Assembly (NCBI GenBank): GCA_025617745.1
Contig: CM046864.1
Span: 25,668,199 to 25,732,198, forward strand
From: Heliocidaris erythrogramma
Taxonomy: Eukaryota; Echinodermata; Echinoidea; Camarodonta; Echinometridae
Direction of reading: 5' to 3'
DNA: 64,000 bases
Shown: positions 43,505 to 54,922 of the stretch, one piece after another
Layout: every line of letters starts with the position of its first letter
How positions within the stretch are numbered: the first letter of the stretch is position 1
Program-made: the position numbers and the translations under genes
The notes under the pieces: generated by a model
Database searches by the model: none
What the model was told of the DNA's origin: nothing
The model's input: only the letters and a program-made list of their open reading frames with translations

Positions 43505-45436
43505 TAATTTTCGTAATTTTTAGTAAATGTAAACATGAAAGGTCAGACTTTTCTCCTTCTAAAAATACAAGTTTTGTTTATCGAAACAAAAAATAAGGTT
43601 TGTTATTTTACAGGGGAAAAGCCGTCTTATTTTGTTGAAGCTTCGCTTCGTTCCTTTTCAGTACACTTACAATACAAATTGCGTAAACGCCGTCGCACAC
43701 GCGGTTAGATCAAGGTCTGTGATAACTCCTTGGTTCGATCGATACCCCATTCATTGGTCTCCATTGTCGTCTGCTAATGCTCGGGCGATTATCTGCCAAG
43801 TCATGCATTGCGCCCTGCATTTTACACGTGTTTCCGACTCATTTTGTAGTCGTATTCTGACCAGCATTGTGACATTATCACTCTAAATGCTTTCTATATC
43901 ACATGTATCAGGGAACTGTTTTTTCAGATGAACATTATTTATTCAATAAGACAAGAATAATCCTATTTACTTTCGAATACATTTCTCATGATTTGTCATA
44001 ACTATTTGTTTTATTTCTCCCGCTTCATTCGTTTATTTCTCCATCTATCCATCTCTCTTTCAACGCTTTTTCCCCTATGTAGTTGTTTTATCAATAAAAC
44101 AATTTATTAAAATCATGTACACATAATTATGTGATTTGTTTTGTTTGTAATGGGAAAAAGCTAAATGAATGACAGTGAGTGGAACAAAATAATACTTTAT
44201 CACATCTCAATGCCGCCTGCTCTCTCTCTCTCTCTCTCTCTGAACTCGTCAGGAAGTTCGTGCAATTAAAACTTTGTTTCAGTGCGTTTTATTTCCGCAT
44301 TGCATGCAATTTTTATTAGAAAAGGATGTGGCTATTTATCAGTTTGATCGATTTGAAAATAAAGAGAACATCAGAAAGGAGCATGATATCGAGAGTGTAG
44401 TAATTGTATGTTTCGAGGAAAATATTGAAACAGAAAGACAAGAGTTGAGTTGGATAATGACAAGGATCATAAACAAACTAAAACAATAAAGAGATATGTT
44501 TTTAAAAAATAACAGCGATGGGGGGGGGCAATGACAACAATGACGATAGTATAGCAATCAATGATGGTAATTTCTAGTGGCGCCCCTCCCCCCTACCCCC
44601 TTCCCTGGCCGTGACAAGAAATTTATGATGACAATATATCATGTCAGGACGGTTAATAAACACATTTATGTTAGAAAAAGAAAACGTGTGAGTTTTAAGT
44701 TTATTGTAATGTAGGCTTACAGCCAAGTTATTTACCAAATCAATATATCTTTATAGGGATGTTGGAATATCTGCAATAACAGCCCGCCTTCCCCCTTATT
44801 ACTATTATTATTATATTTTTTTTTTTACAGCAGATGACGGAATCGGGAATAAAATAAAGATGCATGAAATTAAAGCTTTCAAAGTATGCAATATTATAGT
44901 TATCCTTTTGACACAAATCCCAGTCATCAGGATAACCATTTAACGGGCTGTACTGTGAATTTCAAAATGAGCATTAATAATTGGGTTCCCGTAATTCTTG
45001 GGGTTGTAGTTTTATCATATTGAGAGCGTAGCAGCGCATGTTTACAGTTCATTCTTGTATACATGTATTCAGTAGGTCGACCTACGTATACTTCCTCTTC
45101 TTTCAAAATGCTAATCCTTGTTAGTAGTCCACGGAACTGAGAAAGCGTTTCATTTTGAAAAGGTTCATTGAAATTCATGAATGAAGCGCTGGATTTGCCA
45201 ATTTCAATTGATATAATCCTTGACCAAGCTCCTTTTATTTTATTTTATTTTATTAACTTGGGTTTTAGAAAAGAGTGAATGGTTCATTCATCAATGAAGC
45301 GCTGAATTGGCCAATTTAAATTTCAATAACCCTTGACCAAGCTCCTTTTATTTTATTTTATGAACTTGGATTTCGGAAAAGAGTAGAATGGTTCATTCAT
45401 GAATGAAGGGCTGAATTGGCCATTTTCAATTGATAT
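43505..45436 (+). repeat. Block Q1, first copy of a 1,932-bp tandem duplication
   Basis: Starts ATTTTCGTAATTTTTAGTAA and repeats at 45437 with almost no change. Internal features: (CT)n at 44219-44241, G run at 44521, the inverted P sequence and three 107-bp subunits at its right end. The right junction sits inside CAATTGATATAATTTTCG. Open frames (for example ENIRKEHDIESVVIVCFEEN at 44274-44489) are conserved in P and Q2 but have no recognised domain. Confidence 0.9.
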
Positions 45437-47622
45437 AATTTTCGTAATTTTTAGTTAATGTAAACATGAAAGGTCAGACTTTTCTCCTTCTAAAAATACA
45501 AGTTTTGTTTATCGAAACAAAAAATAAGGTTTGTTATTTTACAGGGGAAAAGCCGTCTTATTTTGTTGAAGCTTCGCTTCGTTCCTTTTCAGTACACTTA
45601 CAATACAAATTGCGTAAACGCCGTCGCACACGCGGTTAGATCAAGGTCTGTGATAACTCCTTGGTTCGATCGATACCCCATTCATTGGTCTCCATTGTCG
45701 TCTGCTAATGCTCGGGCGATTATCTGCCAAGTCATGCATTGCGCCCTGCATTTTACACGTGTTTCCGACTCATTTTGTAGTCGTATTCTGACCAGCATTG
45801 TGACATTATCACTCTAAATGCTTTCTATATCACATGTATCAGGGAACTGTTTTTTCAGATGAACATTATTTATTCAATAAGACAAGAATAATCCTATTTA
45901 CTTTCGAATACATTTCTCATGATTTGTCATAACTATTTGTTTTATTTCTCCCGCTTCATTCGTTTATTTCTCCATCTATCCATCTCTCTTTCAACGCTTT
46001 TTCCCCTATGTAGTTGTTTTATCAATAAAACAATTTATTAAAATCATGTACACATAATTATGTGATTTGTTTTGTTTGTAATGGGAAAAAGCTAAATGAA
46101 TGACAGTGAGTGGAACAAAATAATACTTTATCACATCTCAATGCCGCCTGCTCTCTCTCTCTCTCTCTCTCTGAACTCGTCAGGAAGTTCGTGCAATTAA
46201 AACTTTGTTTCAGTGCGTTTTATTTCCGCATTGCATGCAATTTTTATTAGAAAAGGATGTGGCTATTTATCAGTTTGATCGATTTGAAAATAAAGAGAAC
46301 ATCAGAAAGGAGCATGATATCGAGAGTGTAGTAATTGTATGTTTCGAGGAAAATATTGAAACAGAAAGACAAGAGTTGAGTTGGATAATGACAAGGATCA
46401 TAAACAAACTAAAACAATAAAGAGATATGTTTTTAAAAAATAACAGCGATGGGGGGGGGGGGGCCAATGACAACAATGACGATAGTATAGCAATCAATGA
46501 TGGTAATTTCTAGTGGCGCCCCTCCCCCCTACCCCCTTCCCTGGCCGTGACAAGAAATTGATGATGACAATATATCATGTCAGGACGGTTAATAAACACA
46601 TTTATGTTAGAAAAAGAAAACGTGTGAGTTTTAAGTTTATTGTAATGTAGGCTTACAGCCAAGTTATTTACCAAATCAATATATCTTTATAGTGATGTTG
46701 GAATATCTGCAATAACAGCCCGCCTTCCCCCTTATTACTATTATTATTATATATATTTTTTTTTACAGCAGATGACGGAATCGGGAATAAAATAAAGATG
46801 CATGAAATTAAAGCTTTCAAAGTATGCAATATTATAGTTATCCTTTTGACACAAATCCCAGTCATCAGGATAACCATTTAACGGGCTGTACTGTGAATTT
46901 CAAAATGAACATTAATAATTGGGTTCCCGTAATTCTTGGGGTTGTAGTTTTATCATATTGATAGCGTAGCAGCGCATGTTTACAGTTCATTCTTGTATAC
47001 ATGTATTCAGTAGGTCGACCTACGTATACTTCCTCTTCTTTCAAAATGCTAATCCTTGTTAGTAGTCCACGGAACTGAGAAAGCGTTTCATTTTGAAAAG
47101 GTTCATTGAAATTCATGAATGAAGCGCTGGATTTGCCAATTTCAATTGATATAATCCTTGACCAAGCTCCTTTTATTTTATTTTATTTTATTAACTTGGG
47201 TTTTAGAAAAGAGTGAATGGTTCATTCATCAATGAAGCGCTGAATTGGCCAATTTAAATTTCAATAACCCTTGACCAAGCTCCTTTTATTTTATTTTATG
47301 AACTTGGATTTCGGAAAAGAGTAGAATGGTTCATTCATGAATGAAGGGCTGAATTGGCCAATTTCAATTGATATAATCCTTGAGCAAGCTCCTTTTATTT
47401 TATCTTATGAACTTGGATTATAAGGAGCAACGTCAAGTTATCAAAGCACATGATGTTTGGAACAGGGAGGCAATTTCTTGTCATTGACTGGGATGGATTG
47501 GAGGCGGAGGGGCTCTCTCTCTCTCTCTGGCTCTATCTTCCATAGCTCTCATCTAGTACACACTTTCCTAAAAACATTAAAATATAAATACATTTTAAAA
47601 AATCAATAAACAAACAATAAAC
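45437..47622 (+). repeat. Block Q2, second tandem copy with extension
   Basis: Matches Q1 over its full length, then continues past the Q1 junction to 47622, covering the region also present at the left end of block P (TTTAGGAAAGTGTGTACTAG in reverse complement). The G run (46451-46463) is longer than in Q1. Differences from Q1 are few, so the duplication is recent or allelic. Confidence 0.9.
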
Positions 47623-47800
47623 TCAATTTTTTTAAAGACGGGGGTGTGCCGCAGCCTCCCTCGAAGCGGGTGTCTAAGGAACGCACTTAAAGGAAAATAC
47701 AGGGTCTTGGGAAGTATACGGAACGCACCAGCCGAGTGTAAAATAGGGTCTTGGAAACTGCATATATATCTAACAGCAGCAACAAGGTTTTGTATTAACT
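47623..47800 (-). repeat. Dispersed repeat E, copy 2
   Basis: Inverted match to 26737-26890: TTTAAAGACGGGGGTGTGCC, AGGGTCTTGGGAAGTATACG and GGGTCTTGGAAACTGCATAT, ending near AGCAGCAACAAGGTTTTG. Confidence 0.8.
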
Positions 47801-47891
47801 GACAGACCACCTAATTCGTCTCCGGTGAAGAATTAATATGTCTAGTATTTTTTTTCATTTGCTTCTTTGCCCCTTCATATGTGTAAAATCC

Positions 47892-47995
47892 TTAGGGCAT
47901 CACCTCTTTAACAGCAAGCTCTTCTTCTGTCATGATGTATAATTTGCCCTGCCCACAGATAGACAACACCTCTTCACCTGTGTAGGTGATTATTC
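47892..47995 (-). CDS. Candidate terminal exon, unknown protein
   Basis: On the minus strand an acceptor-like CCTCTCTTGTTCAT, A run, TGCAG precedes an open frame of 33 codons ending in TAA at 47894. Residues include IITYTGEEVLSICGQGKL and YIMTEEELAVKEVMP. The frame enters after two bases. Composition looks coding (acidic, no low complexity), but no domain is recognised, no upstream exon is found and no AATAAA follows closely. It could equally be a relic exon of a transposable element inside the 7.1-kb insertion. Confidence 0.3.
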
Positions 47996-48239
47996 CTGCA
48001 TTTTTTTTATGAACAAGAGAGGTTAATACAATGCAAAAGTACATGTAAGTAGCAAAAATAATAACTGAAATTCAATTAAGTTCATGTCTAAATCATTGAT
48101 TAATGTACTGTATTCTGATAACCAGAATAAAGAAAGTTACATGTATAATCACATGTCTGATCACTTTATCTCCTCATAGTTATACATTCAAAATAGTTTG
48201 AGAAATTGAACAAATCTTTCATTTTAAACATATGGACCA

Positions 48240-49010
48240 AGCTATGAACCAATATGGACCAAGCTATTTGAAATTTTATCTACCACATACTTCACCAACA
48301 TCTACTCAGTTTGTTTCACTTTAATTTGAGCTTGAATTTCACACCTAAAAAAAAAACCTTCTTGGGATATCACGTCAACAAAGCTATAACTTGATTTTTC
48401 AAAATATAACCTCTGCGACCTTTGATGTACATATCCAAAAATCTAAGCAGATCATCCTCCTGTGGTGATACATACTAGCACGAAATTTGAGGTTCATACC
48501 TCCAATCGCTCTACAGATACATGTATCCCATTAACAAAGCTATAAACTGAAATTTCTCTGTTTATAGATCCATATGACTTTTCTACCCCCAAAATCTAAT
48601 CAGATTGTCTTCATATGGTGGTACATACAAGCACCAAGTTTGATGTTCTTACATGTACATGTACCTCAATGCTTTCTAGAGATATAATGTAAACTGGGCT
48701 AAAACATGAAAATTCTTTATTGATCTCCATGACCTTTGAGCAATGTACTCCTCAAAAAATTTATCCAGTAAGTCTTCCTATGGTAATACATGAACCTAAC
48801 ACAAGTTTATAGTTCATACAGGTCCCAAATTGTTCATTAGACATGTGTCAACAAGGATAAAACAGGAGTTCCTTTGTTCTCCATTACCTTTGACCTACAT
48901 ACTCCAAAATCTAATCAGATAGTCTTCCTATGGTTATACATCATGTGCTACATGTAGGCTACTAGCACCAAAAGGACTTTGCTCTGAATGCTAGGGGTTC
49001 CATTTTGCTA
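48240..49010 (+). repeat. Tandem array, period about 157 bp
   Basis: The phrase TGACCTTTGA or its variants occurs near 48417, 48575, 48731 and 48888 (spacing 156-158). Each unit continues with CAAAATCTAATCAGAT, GTCTTCCTATGGTAATACAT, and CACCAAGTTTGAGGTTCATAC-like text. Four units, diverged from each other. No gene. Confidence 0.85.
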
Positions 49011-49049
49011 GCTATATAGTCAAAGTATGAGCTTAAAGTATTTATTCTT

Positions 49050-49414
49050 AAGATGGTTGATGGGTGCTACACTAGAATGTTAAAGGATGGCTCTGAACGT
49101 CAACCAATTCGTAACGAGATTGAGGAACTCGGAGCTGTAGGGAAACCTTCCAAAGGTCAGCTCCAAAGTAACCCATAGGAGATTGAAGCTTTCAGGTCAT
49201 GATCAAAGGCATCCAGAGCTCACACTACACTGAGTGGTCCTGTGGAAACCCCTTCATGGAGAAGCAAGAAGAGGGAGACCTAGGAGGACATGTCGATTCA
49301 TTAACGATTGACACTGGTCTCCAGGAGACGCGAGACATCGCTGAACTTAGGAATGACAAAGGTTGCTGGAAAGAACTTATCCATGGATCTGGGAAATTCT
49401 ACCTGACTACCTGA
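49050..49414 (+). pseudogene. LINE ORF2 C-terminal fragment
   Basis: Pieces in order: KMVDGCYTRML, NEIEELGA, KPSKGQLQ, then HVDSLTIDTGLQETRDIAEL and CWKELIHGSGKFYLTT with a stop. This follows the pattern DGTYTRML ... ELYG.LP ... DTGL ... M.DR..W found at the C-terminus of many LINE reverse transcriptases. Frameshifts near 49080 and 49190. No reverse transcriptase core remains. Different family from the endonuclease halves at 42.9 and 50.5 kb. Confidence 0.65.
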
Positions 49415-49439
49415 TTGTTCCATTACAAACACACGCTTT

Positions 49440-50360
49440 TCTGAACATTCAGACGTTACCATAGCAACGGCCATTTTTTAGCATAACCATGAACTGGGAT
49501 AATTCAGATGTTAATTGCAGCCTAACTTGTAGCTGGAAGAGATGTTCTTAGATATTAACTTTATGCCTTTACGTGGTTTACTCAAAGATATTTTACTTTA
49601 TGAAATTAATTTGTTACCGTGGCAACGTCTCTGGCACGTTTATCCACCATCCCTTTTTAATGGCAAATAGGCAGATAATGATATTGATGGCCGAGACAAC
49701 TGGGTAATAAGAAAGAACAGAGTGAGGAAAAAAATATGTCCAAGGGGAGGGGGTAGATTTTAGGTATGTTAACAAATGCACTGAAATTAATTTCATAAGC
49801 TACGCATACCTACTTTAACTTTTGCATCATTTGTTGCCATAGCAACTGTACTATCAGGCATGACTATTACCTCAAAATCTACATGCACACTGAAAAGAAT
49901 CAGAAAGTGGACAGTATGTGTACTTAGGCATTTCTTATTATGTTATATGTTTTGTTTTGATACAGAAATGCTATAATTTTTCTTAAAATACCAATTTCTA
50001 CCATATTGTTGCCATAGCAACGACCATGTTGTGGCACATATATGACTTTGCAAGACCAATATTTTGATGGAAATCAAAGTTTTGGCATGAAATAGATATA
50101 TTTAAACACTTCTATTATGTTTTTATGTTTTTTATTGCAGAAATATGCTATTTTCTCCAAAAAAATTAGGCGTTACCATAGCAACTGCCCTTTTTTAGCA
50201 TAACATGACCTTTGACAACTGTGATTTTGATTTTAATTGAACGGGTAGCCTGAAATTGATACACTTCATCACTAACATTATATTTTTATGTTGTTTGTTA
50301 AGAGATATATGTTATTTTTTAGAAAATATTTCGTTACCATGGCAACGGCCGAAGACATCA
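49440..50360 (+). repeat. X-box-bearing tandem array (six units, about 160-220 bp)
   Basis: A 14-bp imperfect palindrome matching the RFX X-box consensus (GTTRCC-NN-RGYAAC) occurs at 49455 (GTTACCATAGCAAC), 49613 (GTTACCGTGGCAAC), 49833 and 50008 (GTTGCCATAGCAAC), 50172 (GTTACCATAGCAAC) and 50333 (GTTACCATGGCAAC). Spacing is 158, 220, 175, 164 and 161 bp. Between motifs the units share only loose AT-rich text such as TTTTTTAGCATAAC and TTATGTTTT...GAAATATGCTAT. The motif is better conserved than the rest. Confidence 0.85.
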
Positions 50361-50486
50361 TTTAGAAAAATGGCAACAAGTGGATTCGTGTTCAGCACCC
50401 CGATAATAGGAGAAATAGCACAAAAAATCAGATTCTACAGAAAATTTTAAGAACACCCCAATATTGTGACAACTTGCTGTCCACTA

Positions 50487-50792
50487 AATGCTGTTTATAC
50501 ATTAAGTAATGAACATAGGAATGTTTATATCACTGGATATTTTAATATTGATTTATTTAAAGATGACGATACTGTTAATGAGTTTCCTAGGTTTAATTCT
50601 GTACTTGGTATATTCCCGGTGATACAAACCCCAACTCGTATTACATCAAGCACTGCTACCCTTATCGATAATGTATTCACCAATGTACTTGATTCAGAAT
50701 TCGACTCAGGTAGTCTCTGTTCTGATGTTAGGCTTCTTACGGAAAGTTTTGTCACCGTTTTCACCCCGGCCAAAGTTAAAAAGGCCGATTAG
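50487..50792 (+). pseudogene. LINE endonuclease, C-terminal half (split gene)
   Basis: The frame reads NAVYTLSNEHRNVYITGYFN, then IDLFKDDDTV, TPTRITSSTATLIDNVFTNV and a degraded TDISDHFPVF-like end (LLTESFVTVFTPAK). The GYFNID motif is the GDFNID catalytic block with D changed to Y. It joins in frame to 42859-43379 through the shared 19 bases. The reverse transcriptase that should follow is missing. Confidence 0.85.
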
Positions 50793-52400
50793 CGGGATTA
50801 TCTCCCGGATCTTGTCATATCCATCGGCGACTCTAAGAAGTCGCCGTTCAGCGGGATTAGCGCGAGCTTTTGTTTAGAGACCCACCCTGCGATTCCTTCG
50901 ATTTCGCCGACTTCCTGTTCTTTATTTTTGTTCTGCCTTGAAGGAAGTTGTATATTTAGTGTTTTGAAAGAGCGCCACTTACGGTTTAAATGGTGACTCA
51001 TTCTGCTTCATTTTGCTTCTTATAAAGTACGAATGTATTGAAGTCTCCGTCAAAGTACCGTACGTATCATTTGTCATAGTTTTCTGAGAAAAAAAATACC
51101 TAGGTTTGTGCCATGACAAAGTCGGCCCCTAACATTTAATTTTCCCACATCGAACCCACCACAAAAATATATAGTAATGATAAACGACATAAAAATTAAT
51201 ACACGAATAAATAAAGGACGGACAACTATTCAAAATATTGCTTTATGTTCCAAACCAAAAAAAAACCTCAACTAATAACAATAAAAATCCAATCCCAAAA
51301 ATACATTGTGTAGTTTCCAAGCAATGCAATTATAAATTCACTTTCACATGTTAATAGCTGTTGTATGTAGCCGTCATGGCTGCGAATAAAAAAAAATGAA
51401 ATTGAAATATCACAACGATGTTCTCGAGTTAAGACCGGATTTCTGAATATAAATACAACTTTACTTTTGCATGGGTCGCGGAACCAGAACTGGGGACGGG
51501 GCCTGGGGGCTGCAGCCCACCCCCTCCCCCTCCACCCTTTTTTGAGTAAACACATTTCATAAAATGTATGAATTAGCTTAATATATTATCATTAATGAGT
51601 GAAATCAAATCAGCCCCACACACACACACTTTCAAAAACGCCCCTGTGTTGAAAGAGTAGCCTTTCTTTCTTTCTTGGCTTTGCCCTATATTTTTAACGT
51701 TTTCGTTATAATTATATGTCAACAACATCTATTGGGTAATTCGGAATAATATTAAGCACACTTTATTCGAGTGCATGAATTAAAAAAATATTACTTAGTG
51801 CTTTGGGTAATGTTGTTACAAACCAGCATGATTGGGCAGTTATATAATGAGCGCTTTATTGAAATGCCGAAAGATTTGTTTACAAATTAAAACATTATCG
51901 ATGTGTTTTATTTTTTGAAATATCGATCTCGATCAGCCGTCTGGTCTTAAAAATGAACTCCAAAATATGGGGAAAATGGCGAGAAAAGTGATTTGATAAG
52001 TCCGTTTGTTGTATTAAGAGGGATCGAGTAAAAGAGCGAGAGAGCGAGGTAATTTATTAAAGTTATTAAGAATTCCGGAACGATTACAAACTTTTGTGAT
52101 TGCGCCTGTCCCCGGATAAGGTTGTTGACTTTGATATGTACGTCGTTAACCTTCATAAGGATCTTTTTCATCACCATGTTTGGTGAGATGCCCTGTCCCA
52201 TAGGAAACTGTAAGTAACATTAAAAATACATGTAGATTGATGTAGAAGATGGATGGCATAAAGAGAGGGAGAGGGTGGAGTGAGGTGGCAGAGAGACAAG
52301 GGGGACTGGGTGGCAGGGAAAGAAAGAGAGAGACTGTCAGGATGAAGGAGAAATTGACCCTGTCTCGGAGAAGTGGAAGTCGTGAATTCGTGAATGCTTT
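50793..52400. other. No gene recognised; one hAT-like fragment
   Basis: At 51465-51545 GGGTCGCGGAACCAGAACTG then GGGGGCTGCAGCCCACCCCC resembles 58785-58880 (GGGACCGCGGAACCGGGCTG). AGCGGGATTA occurs twice near 50791 and 50851. (CA)n at 51618-51630. Short frames lack splice or domain support. Confidence 0.4.
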
Positions 52401-53410
52401 ATAGGTCGATTCACATTTCACCCCCCCCCCCCCCCTTGTCCCCCGCAATTTTGAGATAAAGATAACGGCTCGTAGAAAACAATTTTTTAGGCGGAAAGTT
52501 ATAGTTATTTGGACGTAATACTGCACCGTATGTAACAGGGGTGGGTACAGGGAGGGGAGTCCCCCCCCCCCCCCCCCCCTTCGCGCGCGAAGCGCGAAAG
52601 CTCCGAAGTTTTAGCATCTTTTTTTTTTTGGGGCGGAATATTAGTTTACCGCCCTGGCTGCTTTTCAGTTATTTGGGGCGCAATACTGCATTGTATGTAA
52701 CAGGGTTGGGTACGGGTCGTAAAGCCGTAACGATTATAATGTTTCTTCACTCCCCTATTTTTCTTTCTCTCCTTTGCGTTTGCGCCCCTTTCAAGTGTTT
52801 CCCAGTGCACGTGCTCCCCTCCCCCCCCCCCCCCCCCGACACACCACTGAGCGAAGAGACCGAGCAGGGGTGGGAGGGAGTATCCCTCTCCTACATCAGG
52901 GAATCTGTCTATAAAACTTGCATTTTAAAGCATACCAAAATGTTTTTAATGAAAACAATGCGAGTGAACTAATTTTCTTCAATATTTTCGTATTGAACTT
53001 ATGGCATTTTTTTATTTCCTTTCTTCTAATCATTAAAGAATGTGTTTTTTTTTTCAAGATTAAACATCATGAGTTTAAATAATTATTAGTTTCAAGTTAA
53101 TGCATCATAATTCTTATTTATGCTATCCAAATATATTGGGAGTGATAATACAGGCCATCCTCCCACCTCAAATATTTTGGGGGATATATACGTCCATCCC
53201 CCCCGGGATCGACACCCATGGTACAAGGGTGGGCGCGAAAACTTTGACTTTTTTAGCAAATTTTGAGAGCCAGGATAATGGCTTGTAGTGCCTTTTTAGG
53301 CATTTTTTCTCTCACTTCCCCCGCTTTTTCGCTCTCGCTTTTTTTTTTTGTGGTAGTGGCTGAATAGGGAGGGGGCATGGCCCCCGGTGCCCCCTGTCTA
53401 CACCAGTGAT
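52401..53410 (+). repeat. Poly(C)-bearing repeat fragments
   Basis: C runs at 52421-52436, 52561-52579 and 52821-52837. The phrase GGCG(G/C)AA(A/T)...TTATTTGG..G.AATACTGCA..GTATGTAACAGGG.TGGGTAC occurs twice (about 52490-52555 and 52634-52715), showing an old duplication. TCGCGCGCGAAGCGCGAAAG is a small palindrome at 52581-52600. Confidence 0.6.
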
Positions 53411-53880
53411 GATAGGGTTTCTCCGAAGGTATCAGAGGGTAGTGTTTTTATATAAAGTGTGTACAATAATTGTGTGTGGTTGTGGTGGTGGGGACTGCAT
53501 CCACCCCAGTTCCTGTTCTGTGGCCCATGCGAACCATTTGTATCTGCAAGACATTGGAGAACTAGAAAGGCCGTCAAAGGCGGCGCTACAGAGTAGTTGC
53601 ATTCTTTCCCTAAACGATTCTTTCCTGTCACTATATTTTATATTTTATATTTTTCTCCTTTTTTATCGCAATAAAGACTTCTAGATTTGGCATAATCTAG
53701 TATTTAATACATGCATGTAAAATATTATGGTTACTTATTGTTATTATTATGTAATTTGGCACGATACTGGGTGTGAATATATTTGTTTGTGTATTTTACC
53801 TTGATTATTGTGAAAAATGTTATTTTGAAAAAGGAAGTAATAAAATATCCTTAAAAACAAAAAAAAACTGAAGTTTCTAT
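53411..53880. other. No feature recognised
   Basis: AT-rich with a GTGTGTGGTTGTGGTGGTGG stretch near 53471. No gene. Confidence 0.4.
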
Positions 53881-54165
53881 AACCGATCATCACAAAAAAA
53901 ATCTAATCCATTATTTTCTTAATCGATTCTTTCCTGTCACTATCCGAAATGAATTTGGGGTCAAAACTTCAAGGTCACACAGAATTTGCAGGGGTCAACC
54001 AATCATCACCAAAATCTAATCGATTCTTTCCTGTCACTATCCGAACATTCCATGAAAATTTGGTGCGAATCCGTTCACCCGTTCTGTTGTACACAAACAA
54101 ACAAACATACGGAGCCCTTTACATAACCCTGCCGATTTCATCGGCGTGGGTAATCACTAATAAAA
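53881..54165 (+). repeat. Dispersed repeat with CAAACAAACAAACATACGGA end
   Basis: Contains ATCGATTCTTTCCTGTCACT three times (about 53584 as a variant, 53922 and 54022) and the phrase CATGAAAATTTGGTGCGAAT, CCGTTCACCCGTTCTG, then ACAAACAAACAAACATACGG. I recall similar repeats from several marine invertebrates. No ORF. Confidence 0.6.
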
Positions 54166-54847
54166 GATGGTCATTTCCATTCACATGCGCTGTTGTAAAG
54201 AAACTCCATATGCACATGCAGACCTCGATCCCTATACCGATATGCATCTTTTGAATCCAGACAAGGAGATAAACCTTTATCTTTTTACAGCAGAAACTGG
54301 GGAACTTCCCTCTCTTTATACCCCAGTGAAATCCCCTATCTTATTTACACAATATACTAACTGAATGTTTGTTTGCAAAGTTTCAAATTGCAGAACATAA
54401 AATTGTATCAATTTGTTGCAAAATAACATTCAGATTTATTTTTATCAAAGGCATTCACTATGTTGAAAATTTGTTATATGATATAAATGAAAAGTCTATT
54501 TTTCGGGGTATATGGGGTATTGATATCTGGAAAGTGTTATTTTCGTTTCTGGTACTTAAAGGGATAATTCAAATTCTCACTGACTCAGCCCCCTCATTTT
54601 CTGTTTTTATTCATTGAATGTGGAGTGGAATAAGAAAATTGTTGTTGGACAGAAGATTTTCTTCCCCCGAAATTGAACGCCGCAGTTACATCTATAGAAA
54701 ATGTGAATGCCTTATTTCACCTTTGACTTGTAAATCTCTATTGTATAAGAAGATCAAGGGAAGCGAGCATTCGTGCGTTATATTATTGTTTCAATAGAGC
54801 CGAACACGCGTCCGTGATTTGACTCTTCGTCACAAACAATGCGGCAT
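54166..54847. other. Upstream region of the small ORF gene candidate
   Basis: A plus-strand frame at 54167-54364 (containing LNPDKEINLYLFTAETGELP) has no recognised domain. Otherwise AT-rich; contains AACACGCGTCCGTG at about 54802, an E-box-like CACGCG site. Confidence 0.35.
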
Positions 54848-54893
54848 ATGCAAATTTGACCTGGCTTTTGGATCCTTCCGTGGTTTATATAAA
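54848..54893 (+). promoter_or_regulatory. Octamer and TATA box
   Basis: ATGCAAAT at 54848-54855 is an exact POU/octamer site; TATATAAA at 54886-54893 is a strong TATA box, 37 bases before the ATG at 54923. The pair is a known layout in compact animal promoters, for example histone genes. With a start about 30 bp below the TATA box, the 5' UTR would be only about 7-10 nt, which is odd. Confidence 0.5.
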
Positions 54894-54922
54894 GCAGGAT
54901 ATCTTTTGACAAGCTTTTCACC

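Larger units (their letters stand above)
43380..50486. mobile_element. 7.1-kb insertion flanked by 19-bp direct repeat
   Basis: AATGCTGTTTATACATTAA at 43361-43379 and 50487-50505 flank this segment, and it splits one LINE endonuclease gene whose two halves adjoin in frame. The insertion starts CCCTTTGAGTGCGAGCCC and ends TTGCTGTCCACT. It holds blocks Q1 and Q2, repeat E copy 2, two tandem arrays and another LINE fragment. It may have grown by several nested events. A 19-bp duplication would suit LINE-type integration, but no single element of that length is recognised inside. Confidence 0.8.

Noticed and set aside
52541..52972. Plus-strand frame of 143 codons with proline runs
   Set aside because: Its length comes from poly(C) tracts translated as proline; no domain.
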